This document shows positions 1 to 12,078 of a stretch of 64,000 nucleotides of DNA, piece after piece. The stretch is from Tridacna crocea (Eukaryota > Mollusca > Bivalvia > Cardiida > Cardiidae). Within the stretch, counting starts at the first letter, position 1, and each line of letters opens with the position of its first letter. The stretch spans positions 27,357,619 through 27,421,618 of the forward strand of contig OX031071.1 in the NCBI GenBank assembly GCA_943736015.1. The letters are read 5' to 3'. The notes under the pieces were generated by a model, which was not told the origin of the DNA, did not search any database, and saw only the letters and a list, made by a program, of their open reading frames with translations. Position numbers and translations under genes: made by a program.

Positions 1-339
1 TCCAAAGAAGACATTATGGAAAATAATTACATGTTTGTTATGTTGTGGAATTTCAGGTCATTAGTCACATGCCAATCACTTATCATTCCCACAATGCTCT
101 TTTCTATTTTTGGCGGAAAATCTAAAAATAGCTTAAGAGGCTACATAGCCTTTTAAGGGAATACCGCCAAAAAAATTTTTTTTTGTATTCTTATGATTCT
201 TAATTATTGATGATTTGTATTGTTTTTTTCACATAAACTTTAGTGATATAAATATTTTTTAACATGGTGGGATGTGAAAATTCTAGATACCTACCTTTAA
301 GGAAAAGACTTTGTTATGTGACATCATACAAGCACTTTG

Positions 340-510
340 TTCTACCAACTCTTTATAAAAAGACAAAATTTTAGACCCAAATTGAAAGCATTAGCAGACA
401 GCAAAATATAAGTGTTGAAGTTTGTTTGAAAAGGGTAGAAAACATTGCTGGTTACCAGCATTTTCTCTCTTTCCCACAGTCCTTTTATGCTTTCCAAAGA
501 TTCCGGGGGA
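340..510 (+). mobile_element. Hairpin MITE remnant
   Basis: aaaattttagacccaaattg through to ctggttaccagcattttctc; right end lost. Confidence 0.75.
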
Positions 511-555
511 GTATAATTACAGTCGCCACGCTGTGCCTCCATCTGTCAGTTCATC

Positions 556-1300
556 CGAAGCCATTTCTCCTCAACCCCTGGACCAAATTTTTAACTTCAT
601 ATCTAAACTCCTTGGAGCAATGCGTGAATACCTCTTTTCAGGTTTCTCAATTTGAGGCTGTATCAAGGAAAAAAAGGGGTTTCATCTAAAAATTTGATTT
701 TCACTAATATCGTCCATTCCTTCATCCATCCGTTTGAAGCCATTTCTCCACAACCCTTGGACCAAATTTTATGAAACTTCAACTTAATGGAACAATGCGC
801 GAGTACCTCTTTCCGGGTTTTTCAATTTCAGGCTGTGTCACAGAAAAAGGGGGCTTTATGTAAAAAATTGTTTTTCTCTAACATCTCCAACATTAGTGCT
901 CAATGTTTGTGAAATTTCAAATCTGAAGTCGTTGGAACATTGCCCTGATACTACTTCTCTGGTTTCTCAATTTCAGGCTGCGTCATGGAAAAAGGGGGCT
1001 TTGTGTAAAAATTGTTTTATGATACCTCTTTCCCAGTTTCCCAATTACAGGCTGCCTTGTGGAAAAAGGAGGCTTGATTTAAAACATTGTTTTTCTCTAA
1101 TATCTCCTACATTAGTGCTCAAAAGTTAATGAAATTTCAAAACTGAACTTGTTGGAATATTGCCATGATGCCACTTCCACAGTTTCCCAATTTCAGTCTG
1201 CATCACGGAAAAAGGGGGCTTCATATAAAAAATTGTTTTATAAAGTATCTCCTACATTACTACTAAAAATTTCATGAAATTTCGAATTCGAATTATTATT
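556..1300 (+). repeat. Imperfect repeat array, units of variable spacing
   Basis: About five diverged units contain tttctcaatttcaggctg followed by a g-rich tail (aaaaagggggctt). Units start near 641, 817, 963, 1037 and 1183. Similar text recurs at 18130-18380, so this is a dispersed repeat with internal iteration. Confidence 0.7.
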
Positions 1301-1984
1301 CAAAAATTCCAAAAACCACACACCCTTTGTATTTATTTCAATTATGCAATATTGTCTTAAGGGAAAAGGGGTCTTAAAGGAGGCTTAGTGGGCTTAGTGT
1401 CCTCTACAAATTTGTGATGGCTATTACTCCAAAAGTATTACAGCTATTAATGTCAAAATTCATAAACAGATAGATCTTACTGATAAATAGCAAATGTAAT
1501 TTTTCCTTGTTTCAAGATGTTTTAGGGGAACAGGGGGCTTCACGGTAGAGTTAGGATCAGTTTTTCTCCATTATCTTGCTGGTCAAAATTTCACATTTCA
1601 GTTACTATTCTCCCTAAAAGAATTTTGCTGTCAGTCTGTCCATTCATTTGTCGAGCTCTATTTCAGTTTATGTTTGCGCATTTTTCTTCTGGTAGATATA
1701 TCGTCAAGTATTATCATCATAACATTTGCCTTTGGATTATTTTTTTCCAATTTCATACATTTTATGACAAGCACTTGTTTGAGGAACATAACCTGTCTCT
1801 GACGGCTCTTGTTTTCAAAGGTTTCTTCTCAGGGTCTTTAAAAGTTGGGATTGTTCAGCAAAGGGTTAATGCTCAATGACTCATATTTCTCAATAAAAGT
1901 GTTGTTTTCATGTCGTGATGTCCCTACATTTTCTAGCAAAGCTAAGACTTACTTTATTCTAGACTTAAAGTTATTTTGAGTTTT

Positions 1985-3035
1985 ACATAGACCCTTTACT
2001 ACATAATCCTGACTTTCAATGACCCTTCTGAAAATGGCTCCAGAAATCATTGTGGGAAATGGAGAAAATACTTTATATCAGAACTTTCTTCTGTTTCAAT
2101 AATACACATACAGTCGAACGTCCTTAGCTCGAACGTCCCTTAGTCGAACTTATCCCTACGTCGAAGTTTTTTTCAGGTCCCGATCTCATTGCTCTTTATT
2201 TCAATATAATTCAACCTCAATACGTCGTTATCCGTACCTCGAAATTTATCCATACGTCGAATGAATTTCAAGGTCCAATCACCATTGTTTGAACGTATTC
2301 ACACATCTTTACCTCGAAGTTAATTTGTAAAGGACGATGTTTGCTGTCAGTCAGGTTTTTCACACCTTTCGACTTGTCAACTCCGGTAACTAACAAGTGT
2401 ATATTTCAGTACTGATTATCGATTGTTTGTTTGATTTTGGATTGACTGTTTGACTGTGAGATTAAAACTTAAAAGTTTGAGTGATTTGAGTGAAAGGGTC
2501 GGAAAAGTTTTTTTAGTGTTACATTTGTAATTTACATTGACGAGTGAAGAACCCAACGCTAATTCCATACAGAACTTGTTTGGTCAGGGACCCGGTCAAT
2601 ATGCATTTTTTATGTTTATTGTTCATAGTAGTTGTAGAATTTGTATAAAAACAATGTTTCTTAATGAATAAATAAATGATAATAATAAAACTTCTTTTAT
2701 CTTATTTTTGTATTCGATTTTATCTTATTTTATATTCGATTAGTCGAATGAAGACAAATCAAATGATGCCTCTATTTACTTCCGGTATTTCGCCATCTAT
2801 CTAATTCGTACCCAGTTTCGAGAACTCCGATGATCTACACGTCGAACTTTCTATAACTCGAAGTTTTTACGAGTGTCCCCCGAACTTCGAGGTATAGAGA
2901 TTCGACTGTATTTTCAACCATTTGAAACAGACAGTTACATGACTTGAGTCACATCTAACTTATTGTCTACTAATGCTTTCAACTTTGACAGATTTAAGAT
3001 TTTGTTGTTTGGTAAAGACTTTTTTGTTTGAGACT
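1985..3035 (-). mobile_element. Hairpin MITE split by the Tigger-like element
   Basis: The left part (1985-2110) and right part (2909-3035) together make one decayed MITE in minus orientation. The right part contains ctttcaactttgacagattt and ends ttgtttggtaaag. This shows the MITE is older than the Tigger-like insertion. Confidence 0.72.
2111..2908. mobile_element. Tigger/pogo-like DNA transposon, non-autonomous
   Basis: Ends CAGTCGAACGTC... and ...GATTCGACTG are inverted and flanked by TA on both sides, as in the Tc1/mariner-pogo group. Internal tcgaac/ttcgaa motifs recur near both ends. No transposase frame is present in its 798 bp. Confidence 0.8.
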
Positions 3036-3124
3036 ATTTCTTGTCATAGACAAACACTGCAGTCAAAGTATTATGCAATACTCATCTTTTCCTAACATAA
3101 ACAGTTACATTATCTGACTTTCAG

Positions 3125-3219
3125 CATACAGAAGTGAGTACTACAGAAACGATATAGATGCCTTGTACGACAGAAATGGTTTCTATGACATCAGTTCCAG
3201 AATGCACTATGGCAGATGG
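3125..3219 (+). CDS. Exon: astacin metalloprotease, Met-turn segment
   Basis: Acceptor tttcag and donor gtaagt bound a 95-nt exon (phase 1 in, 0 out) encoding about 31 residues. It contains ISSRMHYGRW, which matches the astacin Met-turn: the M lies under the active-site zinc and the following HY contains the zinc-proximal tyrosine. Upstream residues (YDRNGFYDI) fit the stretch between the zinc helix and the Met-turn. The HExxHxxGxxH exon is not in the window, so catalytic competence cannot be judged; the visible part is not obviously degenerate. Confidence 0.85.
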
Positions 3220-3739
3220 GTAAGTATAGCAGCTTTCTAGAATAGTGAAAAACACATAATCTGCCACTTTTAGACTTGTTTCTTCTTTCAATATGGCCAA
3301 CTCTTAAAATTGACTGCCTTACTTACGTTTAATGATTTAATCCTTTGAAAGTGTGTGTGCAATAGTAAAACCCAAATATTGCAATTTCAAAGTTGATTTC
3401 AACAGGAACAAACTATTATATCAGACAGTGCAAACCATAATGTATAATGGAGCCACCTGTGTTTAGGAACCATGAATTTAGTGCCCATCATGTTTTTCTG
3501 TACACTTGTGTAAGACAGTCACCTCTTTGTGGATGCTATATAGATTTGTTTGGGTGACTGCATAAGACAAGATTGACAGTAATTTTGACTTATCTTTCAC
3601 TGGAATTGAACTTGATCACTTTTGATGACAATTAATATATGGAAACATCAAAATAAAGCAATTGAAGCTCTCATACCTTGGCACACTTGTCTGCTTTTGG
3701 CATTTTTGAAGCTCAGTGACCAGACACTTCACCAAAGTT

Positions 3740-3872
3740 TTATTGTCACTAAATTTTGCATTGAATTGCAATAAAAAAATTGAATCATGTTTTACTGTGT
3801 CATCTGCAAATACTTTCAATTTGGACAAGTCTGAAATTTTGTAGTTTGGTAAAGAGTGAACGATTAACATCA
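3740..3872 (-). mobile_element. Hairpin MITE remnant, right half
   Basis: gtcatctgcaaatactttca through gtttggtaaagagtg; hairpin lost. Confidence 0.72.
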
Positions 3873-3975
3873 AATTGATATTAATTTGTATAAGGTTACT
3901 GGTGAAAGTGTTTTATACATGTTCCCAGTTATTGGTTTCATTGTTTGCTCTACAGTGTTTATACTTTCCATACAG

Positions 3976-4096
3976 GGGTTTAACATAAATTATGGACGTA
4001 CAATGACTGCCAATGATCCAGATTACGGCTATCTGATTGGCTCATCCAATGATTTCTACATGTTCAAAGAACTACAGGAATATCATAACTGCTATG
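3976..4096 (+). CDS. Exon: astacin C-terminal segment
   Basis: Acceptor tacag and donor gtaagt; 121 nt, phase 0 in and 1 out. The product includes GYLIGSSNDFYMFKELQEY followed by HNCY. This corresponds to the astacin C-terminal helix pattern IGQ..LS..D...IN.LY.C, with the final domain cysteine present. The start is fixed by the acceptor, which continues the frame from MHYGRW without a break. Confidence 0.83.
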
Positions 4097-4200
4097 GTAA
4101 GTCATGAATGTACCATGAATGAACTCTACACTAGACAACAACTGTACCATGTGGTCGCAGGTTCATTTCCCTTAGACTGATGATAAACTTTGCAACAGGG

Positions 4201-4433
4201 TTACCCCATTACCACACAATCCCTACTTTTGATGACCCTGAGAAAGAAGCCTTTAGAAAACATCGTGGGATAAGGAGAAATTGCCGGTGACCAGCATTTT
4301 CTCCTTTTCGCACAATGTTTCCTACCCTGGCTTCACAAAACAAATTTCAAATTTTCAGTCACTTTTATGTTGTCGTCTGCAAATGCATTCAATTTGCACA
4401 AGTCTAAAATAATGTTGTTTGGTAATGAGTTGA
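4201..4433 (-). mobile_element. Hairpin MITE
   Basis: Minus-oriented copy from ccccattaccacacaatccc to ttgtttggtaatgag with both hairpin arms. The flanking target sites have decayed to TTAC and TTGA. Confidence 0.85.
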
Positions 4434-4679
4434 TGCTTCTCACCACTGATTATTATTTCATTATTGGCTATTTGTCAAAACAGTTATTGCATTAGGAAGA
4501 ATAATAACTGTGTGAAGAAATAGTCAAAGAAATTCCAGGAAAGCCTTGATAACCGCACCTGTTGCCAGGATAAACATGAAAGAAAGTTACAAATACATCT
4601 GACGACAGAATTTTAGACTTTTTTAAACATAAAGAACCTAAGAAATAACTTTTTAATGTAGTTTCAGAGATGGAGTTTA

Positions 4680-4770
4680 CAAGTGAAATGATAGAAACAT
4701 GAGAAAAAGAGAGAATATTGGTTAACAACATTTTTCTCTTTTCCCATAATGTTTTCAAAAGCCTTTTCAT
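4680..4770 (-). mobile_element. Hairpin MITE remnant, hairpin only
   Basis: gagaatattggttaacaaca with ttctcttttcccataatgtt. Confidence 0.6.
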
Positions 4771-5170
4771 TCACATGAAGGGTCATGTTTTGTTATGGCC
4801 ATGGTCGTATGTCTGTATGTCAATTTTTTTGGTGTGTGAGACTCCTCGTACAGTTTCCATTTAAATATGATCAAACTTACAACAACGATTCTCTATGATG
4901 TGTAGTTGTGCATGTGACTCTTACAATTTGGATCTCTGTAAGTGTTGTAGATTTTAACCCATATCACTGACAAGCCCCTTTGGGCATATATGTCCTATAC
5001 TGCACATATCCAGCTCTACGATTGTGATGATGAATGACGTCATGAACGTGACGTTTACCCGCGGAAAAAAGTTGTGTCGAATGGAGATAAGACTTTTTTA
5101 TTTTTAGTTTTTAAACATGCTAGGAAATAAAAAAAAAGAAATAGAGCAATTAATCCATGAATGTAATAAA

Positions 5171-5256
5171 GAGGTTATTACACGGCTGATGAGGGCAGAT
5201 ATCAAAGTGGCGGGCCGATATCACTTTCCGGCCCTCATCAGCAGTGTAATAACCTC
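5171..5256. repeat. 86-bp interrupted palindrome
   Basis: Arms gaggttattacac-g-gctgatgagggc (5171-5196) and gccctcatcagc-a-gtgtaataacctc (5231-5256) pair perfectly apart from one mismatch, around a 34-nt core that itself has gatatc-aaagtg symmetry. Confidence 0.88.
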
Positions 5257-5698
5257 TAATTATGTGTCACTCTGCAAAGCTCTTGTTTCTGAGGGTTGTA
5301 TAAACCTAGGTTTCTTTTGGGAAGGGTTAACCCTTAGAATGCTGAAATACAGTTTCTAAAGCTACAAAGTACATCTAAACAATACTAACATGGGTTGTCC
5401 CAAAATGCAGTAGAATCACATTTTATCACATGAAATAAAGCAAACTTTCATTTGAATTGGTGGCCGCCCTGTAGGGAATTTATTTTCAGATATATCGCTG
5501 AAATTTCATCACATTTCGTCAAGTAATAGATAAAATGTCTACAATTTACTAACATCAAGTATAGCCATGTGGCCCACTGAACATTAACATCATCACTAAC
5601 TTGCGACGTTGCCTAATCACAATTTTCAAAGTACCTCTGTGCATGTTGCACACACTTTTCATGTTTTCGTGCCTCCTATCCCAGTGCTTGAACATGTT

Positions 5699-5926
5699 TT
5701 AACTCATTACCAAATAACAAAATGTTAGGTTTGTCCAAATCAAAAGCATTTGGGATGACATAATAAAAATGACTGAACATTTTAAATTTGTTTTGTGGAG
5801 GGTAGAAAACATTGTGGGAAAAGGAGAAAATGCTGGTAACCAGCATTTTCTCCTTTTCCCACAATGTTTTCTAAAGGCTTCTTTCTTAGGGTCGTCAAAA
5901 ATAGGGATTGTGTGGTAATGGGTTAA
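5699..5926 (+). mobile_element. Hairpin MITE, intact
   Basis: TTAA on both sides, perfect 30-bp-class hairpin arms around ctggtaaccag, inserted in the mariner relic. Confidence 0.92.
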
Positions 5927-6221
5927 AACCACTGACAACTAAGAGACCTGTTAAAGGCTTTCACAGACTGCAATATATCATCAGTATTATTAAATCTTTG
6001 GCCTCGTAGACAGCCTCTTAACATATGAAAGTAGGCAAAATCCAGTGGTGCCAAATCTAGCCAAAAGGGTGGATGCGATAGCCTCTGAAATCCTAGAAGC
6101 CCAATTTCTAACGTCGGACAAACGATTTACTTATTCCAATAATACCAGAAATTTCCCTCATTGTGAATCATTGATCACCTCTGATTACGGCAGATACAGT
6201 TTGAAGAATCTTGTTGTTCAA

Positions 6222-6428
6222 CTATGACCTGCCATTTTTCACATAACTCTCCTGCCAATCCCTGGAATAAGGTCGGTGCAATTTATAAATGAGCTTCCCA
6301 GTTACGGCATTGTACTGTTTAGTTGAATTCATTTCTTCAGTGGTTTGACCAGGTGTAGCACAGTGCTTGATGTCAGATTGCTGTAACGTAACGTTGCCAT
6401 TTTGAAAGTCTAATCGCAGTAGCTTCAT
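6222..6428 (-). pseudogene. Mariner transposase N-terminal remnant
   Basis: A 68-codon open stretch contains IKHCATPGQTTEEM and ends DWQESYVKNGRS, resembling the mariner HTH region (IKFC..LGK...E.. and W...F..GR). The rest of the transposase is deleted and frameshifted. Assignment rests on pattern memory only. Confidence 0.45.
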
Positions 6429-6818
6429 TATAAAACATCATAAAACATTTCATTTGACATCATTTCTATGAATCTTCATATGACATCGTGCCAGAATTTG
6501 ACTTTTTTGTCTATATAATTTTGATTGTATTTGATCGAAGTTATTTATTCAACAAAACTATCTCAATCCAATTAATTATTATTTTTCTGGTGGGCTGCTG
6601 ACCCTTACCATGGTTTACAAATTATTCTACTATACTATGCAGTGAAAGTTGACATTCATATAAATGTGTATTTGTTTGTACAACAGTTGCATGTATTTGC
6701 TTGTGGATTTTGAAGGCTGTACTGTTCTGTTTGGCTTACTTTCTAAACGATTCTACGACATTTTGGGACATCCCTTGTACACCTTGATGTGGGCCTACTC
6801 ACCTAGAACTATGTACCT

Positions 6819-7047
6819 TTAACTATTTACCAAATGAGGAAATTTTAGACCAGTCCAAATTGAAAGTATTTGCAGAGGACAAAATGATATGACTCTGATA
6901 TTAGAAATTGTGCTAAAAAAGATAGAAAACATTGTGGGAAAAGGAGAAAATGCTATTTACCAGCAGTTTCTCCTTTTCCTCCAATGTTTTCAACATACTT
7001 TTTTTTTCAGGGTTGTTAAAAGTTGTGACTGTGTGGTTAGGGGTTAA
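6819..7047 (+). mobile_element. Hairpin MITE, intact
   Basis: TTAA at both ends, 229 bp; hairpin arms partly diverged. Ends 91 nt before the EGF exon. Confidence 0.9.
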
Positions 7048-7138
7048 TATTAGAGGATGATACTCTGTCTGTACACTACTGTGTGTCAGTATAGTTGTGG
7101 ATGTAAATCTGTGATTAGTAGAAAATAATTTTTTACAG

Positions 7139-7273
7139 ACCAATTTGAATCCTGTGATGTAAAACCAGTTTGTTATAATGGCGGTTATGTGTCTGTGCTT
7201 GATGGCAAATGTCAGTGTTACTGTCCCCCTGAACTGGATTCATCCACAAATTGTACAACAAAGTTTGGAACAG
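7139..7273 (+). CDS. Exon: EGF-like domain
   Basis: Acceptor tttacag and donor gtaatg; 135 nt, a 1-1 symmetric exon of about 45 residues. Six cysteines follow the EGF order, with the YNGG signature after the second and a CxCxC cluster later (KCQCYCPP). EGF directly after the catalytic domain is the usual layout in many astacins. One NCT sequon is present near its end. Confidence 0.83.
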
Positions 7274-7330
7274 GTAATGCCTACCTTTATATCTGACTTC
7301 TGTTTCATATTGTACCTAACTCCCTAATGT

Positions 7331-8281
7331 CATGGCCTGGTGACTGTTTGTATGTCTGTTGGTGCATCTTTTTGTGTGTGCGTCTACTTATATTTTAAAC
7401 ATCTTCCCTGAAGTAACTCATCCAATTTTGATGAAACTTCTCAGAAGTGATTCTGCCATGGTCATTTTTAGAATATCTGGAAAGAATGAGACTCTTTCAA
7501 AAATTCTGGTTACCATAGCAACAAATCTGAAAAATAATCAGCAACCATGCATAATATAAGGCTGGGGGCTACCAAATTCAGCATGTAGCTTTATCTAATA
7601 GACATCTACCAAGTTTCATAAAATTATAGCCCTGTGGTCAAAACTGGCCCCACCCTGGGGTCACAGGTTTTATATGGGCTTATATAGTGAAAACATTAGA
7701 AATCTTCCTACACCAAATTTTGTATGTAGCTTTATCTAGTGGGCTTCTACAAAGATGGCCCAAATCATAGTGCTGGGGTCAAATTTGGCCCTGCCCAAGG
7801 GGGTCAAAGCTTTTACATGGGCTAAAATTTGGAATACTGTAAAAATCTTCTGATTCCAAATTGTTCATGTAGCTTATCCAGTGGTCCTTTATAAAGGGGC
7901 CAAAATCAATATGGCATCTGCCAAGGGGGTCACAAGTTTTACAAGGGCTTTCATAGGGAAAACTTTAAAAAATCTTCTTGTACCTAGCCATTTGGCCTAT
8001 TTCTATCAATTTTTTCATGAAGTTTTATCTGGTGGCCTCTACTATGGGTGCTTGAATTATAGCCCTGGGGTCAAAATTGGCCCTGCCAAAGGGATCACTA
8101 AGTTTTACATGGGCTTTAGTGGTAAAAAATTCAGAAATCTTCCTGTTACTTACCATGAGGCCTAGGGCTTCCAAATTTAGTCCTGTGTATGTCCAATTGG
8201 CTAAGTATTGTATTGTTGGCATGTCGGGTCTTTACTTATTAGGGAGTGGAGTGAAACAGGGCCATCAAGGCCCTTCTGTTT
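7331..8281 (+). mobile_element. Large dispersed repeat, 'gccctggggtcaa' family
   Basis: Starts near catggcctggtgactgtttg and ends gccatcaaggcccttctg after ttacttattaggga. It consists internally of diverged ~110-160-bp units with agccctggggtcaaa and cacaagttttacatgggct. No coding capacity was recognised. Same family at 9956, 14452 and 38470. Confidence 0.75.
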
Positions 8282-8284
8282 TTT

Positions 8285-8560
8285 TTTTTCCCAATAACCA
8301 AACTTAAGACAATTTGAGAGTGTTTGCAGACAATGTATAAAATATATTTTGAGTAATAGGTTTTGGCTACAAAAGGATGGAAAATATTGTTGGCAATAAA
8401 ACAACAATTTGGACTAAACATACATGTAATTATTGATAGACAAATTTTAAATAAGTGTGACTTATAATTCGAAATTTCAGGTTGGAAGGGTTAAAAACAT
8501 GAAAAAGCATTAAGGGAAATGGAGAAAATACTGGTTTTTAAAAACGTTTTCTCTGAGGTT
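8285..8560 (+). mobile_element. Hairpin MITE remnants
   Basis: aaacttaagacaatttgaga...tttgcagacaatg, then aagggaaatggagaaaatac with acgttttctctgaggttgtt; strongly decayed. Confidence 0.55.
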
Positions 8561-8839
8561 GTTAGAACTCTATATTATTTGCTTAATTTTTTTACACAAC
8601 ACTAATGACTACATAGAGGTGTCTGCTAGGGCAGGTTTTCACTGTGATATTTTTTTATTACATATTGTTTTGCATTCAATATACCCAGCTTAACAAATAT
8701 TCTTATATTACACATCTTTTGCATTGTTTGAAGTGACATGTGACATTGTTTAATGCATCCTTCAGTGAACTGAACAGGGCTTTACTCATGGAAATCACTA
8801 TGGTTTTGAATATCATTACTAATAATTTGTGAAATATTT

Positions 8840-9600
8840 TTTAACCCCCGAAAAACAAATGTTTTCAAGGGTATACTGGAATCAGTTTGTCTGTCCAAGT
8901 GTCTGTCCAAGTGTCCATCTGTGTGTCTGTCTGTGTAGAAAATACTAGTAATTTTGTGTGACGAACTGCGACGACAGATTTCATCCAATTGTACTGAAAG
9001 TTTGCACACACAAATTATATCATAATTATATTGAAGATTTGCAAGACACAAGTTTCAAATTTCAACTCCTCCTGGTTGAGGATCTTTCTCACCTTGACTT
9101 TGACACTTTTTTTCTGAACATCTATCTGTTTATGAAATATTAGTAATTTTGTGTAACCAATTCCTCCTACAGTTTTCCTTCAATTGTCCTGAAACTTTGC
9201 ACATGTATTGATCATATGTTGAAGATTTGCAAGACATAGTTTTCAAATGTCAACAACTCCTGGTTATCTAACCTTGAACTTGACAGTTTTTCGTACCCAG
9301 CAAAACAAACGTTTTTTGGGGGGTATACTGGAATTAGCCTGTCTGTCTGTGTGTCCATGTGTCTGTCTGTGTGTTTGTTTGTGTACAAAATACTAGTAAT
9401 TTATTGTGAACTCCTACAGTTTTGCTGCCTTTGTAGGCAAAATTTGTTGATAAATTTATTGTATAATGAAGTTATGCACGACACAGTTTTCACTTATCTA
9501 CTCTCTGTGATTCCAGGGTAATCTCCCCTTGAACTTATTTATTTTTTTTTTTGGTTAAATTGCCTGTTTCTGTCAAAGCACTTGCGGTGATATCAAGTCA
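8840..9600 (+). repeat. Dispersed repeat 'gggtatactggaat' family
   Basis: Opens ttaacccccgaaaaac and gggtatactggaatcag followed by tctgtctgtcc runs, then repeated blocks with gaagatttgcaagaca and tcctcctggttgagg. A second start lies near 9296. No coding capacity was seen. Confidence 0.65.
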
Positions 9601-9839
9601 CATTCAGTGACAGCTCTACTTTTATCTGAGTTTTATTAATTTTGTTTGCTTTTGAGACAGACTTTTCTTCAACTCATCAAGAAAAATATTATGAAGCTCA
9701 CCAGAGACTTGTTTACTAAAATTTTACTTCAAATGCAAACTTATTTGTGAAAACATCCATGAAATTAGAGTTTTGATGTTTTGTGGATGTTATTCTACTC
9801 TTTACTGAGCAAAAAAAACCTGCAGGATTGACAGCATTA

Positions 9840-9958
9840 TTTTGTGGACTACAAATTTGAAATATCCTCAAATAATGGAATTTTTCTTTATAGGATAGAA
9901 AACGTTCTGAGAAAAGGAAAAATGCCAGGTATTAGCATTTTTTTCTCACAATGGTTAT
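9840..9958 (+). mobile_element. Hairpin MITE remnant
   Basis: ataggatagaaaacgttctg and atgccaggtattagcat mark an old hairpin, cut by the large repeat at 9956. Confidence 0.6.
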
Positions 9959-11716
9959 TAGCTCCACTGGCTGAAGGACAGCAGGCTTATGTCATGGCCC
10001 GGTGTCTGTCATGCTTGCGTGTGTGCGTCTGTCTGTCTGTGCGTGCATTAACTTTTATTTTAAACATCTTCTTCTTTGAAACTACCCATCCAATTTAATG
10101 AAACTTCACAGAAATGATCCTGACATAGTCCTCTTCAGAATGCCTTGGAAGAATTTGATTCCTTCAAAAACTGTGGTTGCCATGGCAACAAAATTGAAAG
10201 ATACTGAAAGTTTTTAAAACTCTTTTTCTCTGAAACCATAAGGCCTAGGGCTACCAAATTTAGCATGTAGCTTTATCTAGTGGACCTCTACCAAGTTCCT
10301 TCAAATAATAGCCCTGGGGTCAAACTTGGCCCCACCCCAGGGCTCACAAGTTTTATATGGGCTTATATAGGAAAAACTTTAAAATCCTTCTGATACTTAG
10401 CCTTAGGGCCTAGGGCTAACGAATTTGGCATGTATCTTTATCAAGTGACTGTCTACCCAGAGTGTCCAAATGATAGCCCAGGGGTCAAATTTGGCCCGGC
10501 CCAGGGGTCACAAGTTTTATATGGGCTTATATAGGGAAAACTTTAACAATCTTCACGTACCAAGCCATAAGGCCTAGGGCTACTCAATTTTGCATCTAGC
10601 TTTATCAAGTGGTTGTCTACCAAAGGTGCCTAAATTATAGCCCTGGGATTAAATTTTTCCTGACCTGGAGGTAACAAGTTTTACATGGGCTCATATTGGG
10701 AAAATTTTAGAAATTACTTGTACCTAGCCATAAGGCCCAGGGCTACCAAATTTTTCATCTAGCTGTATCTGGTGGGCCTCTACCAGGAGGGCCCAAATTA
10801 TAGCCTTGGGGTCAAGTTTGTCCCCACACCAGGGATCACAAGTTTTACATTGGCTTTTGTGGTGAAAACTAAGTCACAATGTTACTAACCATAATATGGA
10901 GTAGGGCTACTAAATTTAGCCCTGTCTGATGGGTTTCATGTTTTACAGGGCCTTTAATTGAGACAATGTTTAAAATATTCTTGTTTATAATCATACATGC
11001 TGATACTGGTCTGTGTAAAAATTTGTTACGTAGTAAAGGATTAAGTACCTTTGTTGCCTTGGGTGCCATAGTAGATTAAGATTAGACTGCACAAAATGGG
11101 CATTTAAGCATTATTTCTCTTCCAAACCCTATGTTGTGGGAACTCAATGAGATGATCCTTATGAGTACCCACAATATTGGGTTTAGTTAAGAATGATTCA
11201 TATTTGCAACTTTGAAATCAAAATCACTATCTAGCTGTATATAGAGCTCTGGTCTATGAAATTAGCAATTTATAGTCTCAGTGGTAAAGAGTTAACTTGA
11301 TGTGGTTTGATCATAACCTGAAACCTCAACTGAACCTTTGGAGCACTAAACAAACCAAACAGACATTCTCAGTCCAGACTATAGACCCTGAAATGAAGGT
11401 AGCCCTGGTTCAGAGTCTCAAAGTAGATTACAGATCAAACTGCCCATTTTGTGAAGTCTAATCTTGTATTATTTGTCACGGGGCTTTATCTTGTGGACTT
11501 CCACCTGGATTCAAGTAATTATAGCTTTGTGGTCAAAATTGGCCTAGCCTGGGGGGGGGGGGGGTCACAACTTTCTCGTAGGATTTTATAGAAGAAAGTT
11601 AGTATGTCCTCAAGTTTGAAACCAATTGGCCAACTATTGTAATGTTTGGCTTGTAATGTTTTTACTTATTAGCTAGTGGAACCATACACAGCCATCATGG
11701 CCCTCTTGTGCTTTCT
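9956..11716 (+). mobile_element. Large dispersed repeat, 'gccctggggtcaa' family, longest copy
   Basis: Begins ttagctccactggctgaagg and ends gccatcatggccctcttgtg. It contains at least six internal units with gccctggggtcaaa and a G12 run near 11551. The inverted-like ends ttagct..ctggc / ttattagctagtgg suggest a DNA transposon, class unknown. Confidence 0.78.
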
Positions 11717-11874
11717 CTAACAGATAGATTAATACATTGGATTGTGTTGTAAAAAGTTGAACAGTTTGACATTAATCTTTTATAATTATTATCTCAGTTC
11801 TGCATTGATATATTCCAATGTTTGTCTCATAAATTTTGTGCTCTTGTGAAGTGCCTCCTGTATTACATTTATAG

Positions 11875-12028
11875 ACCAGTCTTTGAGAAGTTTAACGTGG
11901 CCCGAGGCAACCTTTACAATACTGAAAACTTCGGAGGCGGATTGTCCAGAGGGTTTTGAGAATGGAACCATGGTCCATTGGCCAGTCAGCAATATTTGGT
12001 CTTCTAATCCTTACCGGCATTCTCCAAA
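11875..12028 (+). CDS. Exon: linker and start of ApeC domain
   Basis: Acceptor tttatag and donor gtaagt; 154 nt, phase 1 in and 2 out. About 25 linker residues precede CPEGFENGTMVHWP, the opening Cys-Pro-x-Gly-Phe motif of the apextrin C-terminal (ApeC) domain family. The alternative frame through the same DNA stops early, and only this frame joins both neighbours. ENGT is a potential N-glycosylation site. Confidence 0.8.
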
Positions 12029-12078
12029 GTAAGTTGACATCCAGAATGCTACATTTGCTTACATATTCAAGATATCTG

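Larger units (their letters stand above)
1..3124. other. Intron or 5' flank, repeats only
   Basis: No coding exon is visible on either strand. The region holds a decayed hairpin-MITE copy near 340-510, an imperfect repeat array (556-1300) and a Tigger-like element nested in another MITE copy (1985-3035). The first coding exon starts in phase 1, so the preceding astacin exon with the zinc motif lies upstream of base 1. Confidence 0.6.
5388..6777 (-). mobile_element. Mariner-like element, decayed, with a MITE inside
   Basis: Inverted ends of about 26 bp begin gggttgtcccaaaatg (left) and gggatgtcccaaaatg (right end read in reverse), near TA. On the minus strand near 6000-6070 the text reads LDLAPLDFAYFHMLRG, the mariner catalytic 'D-x-APxDFxxF' motif, with frame breaks. 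A helix-turn-helix-like stretch (IKHCATPGQTTEEM) lies upstream at 6222-6428. The hairpin MITE 5699-5926 is inserted in it. Confidence 0.68.
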
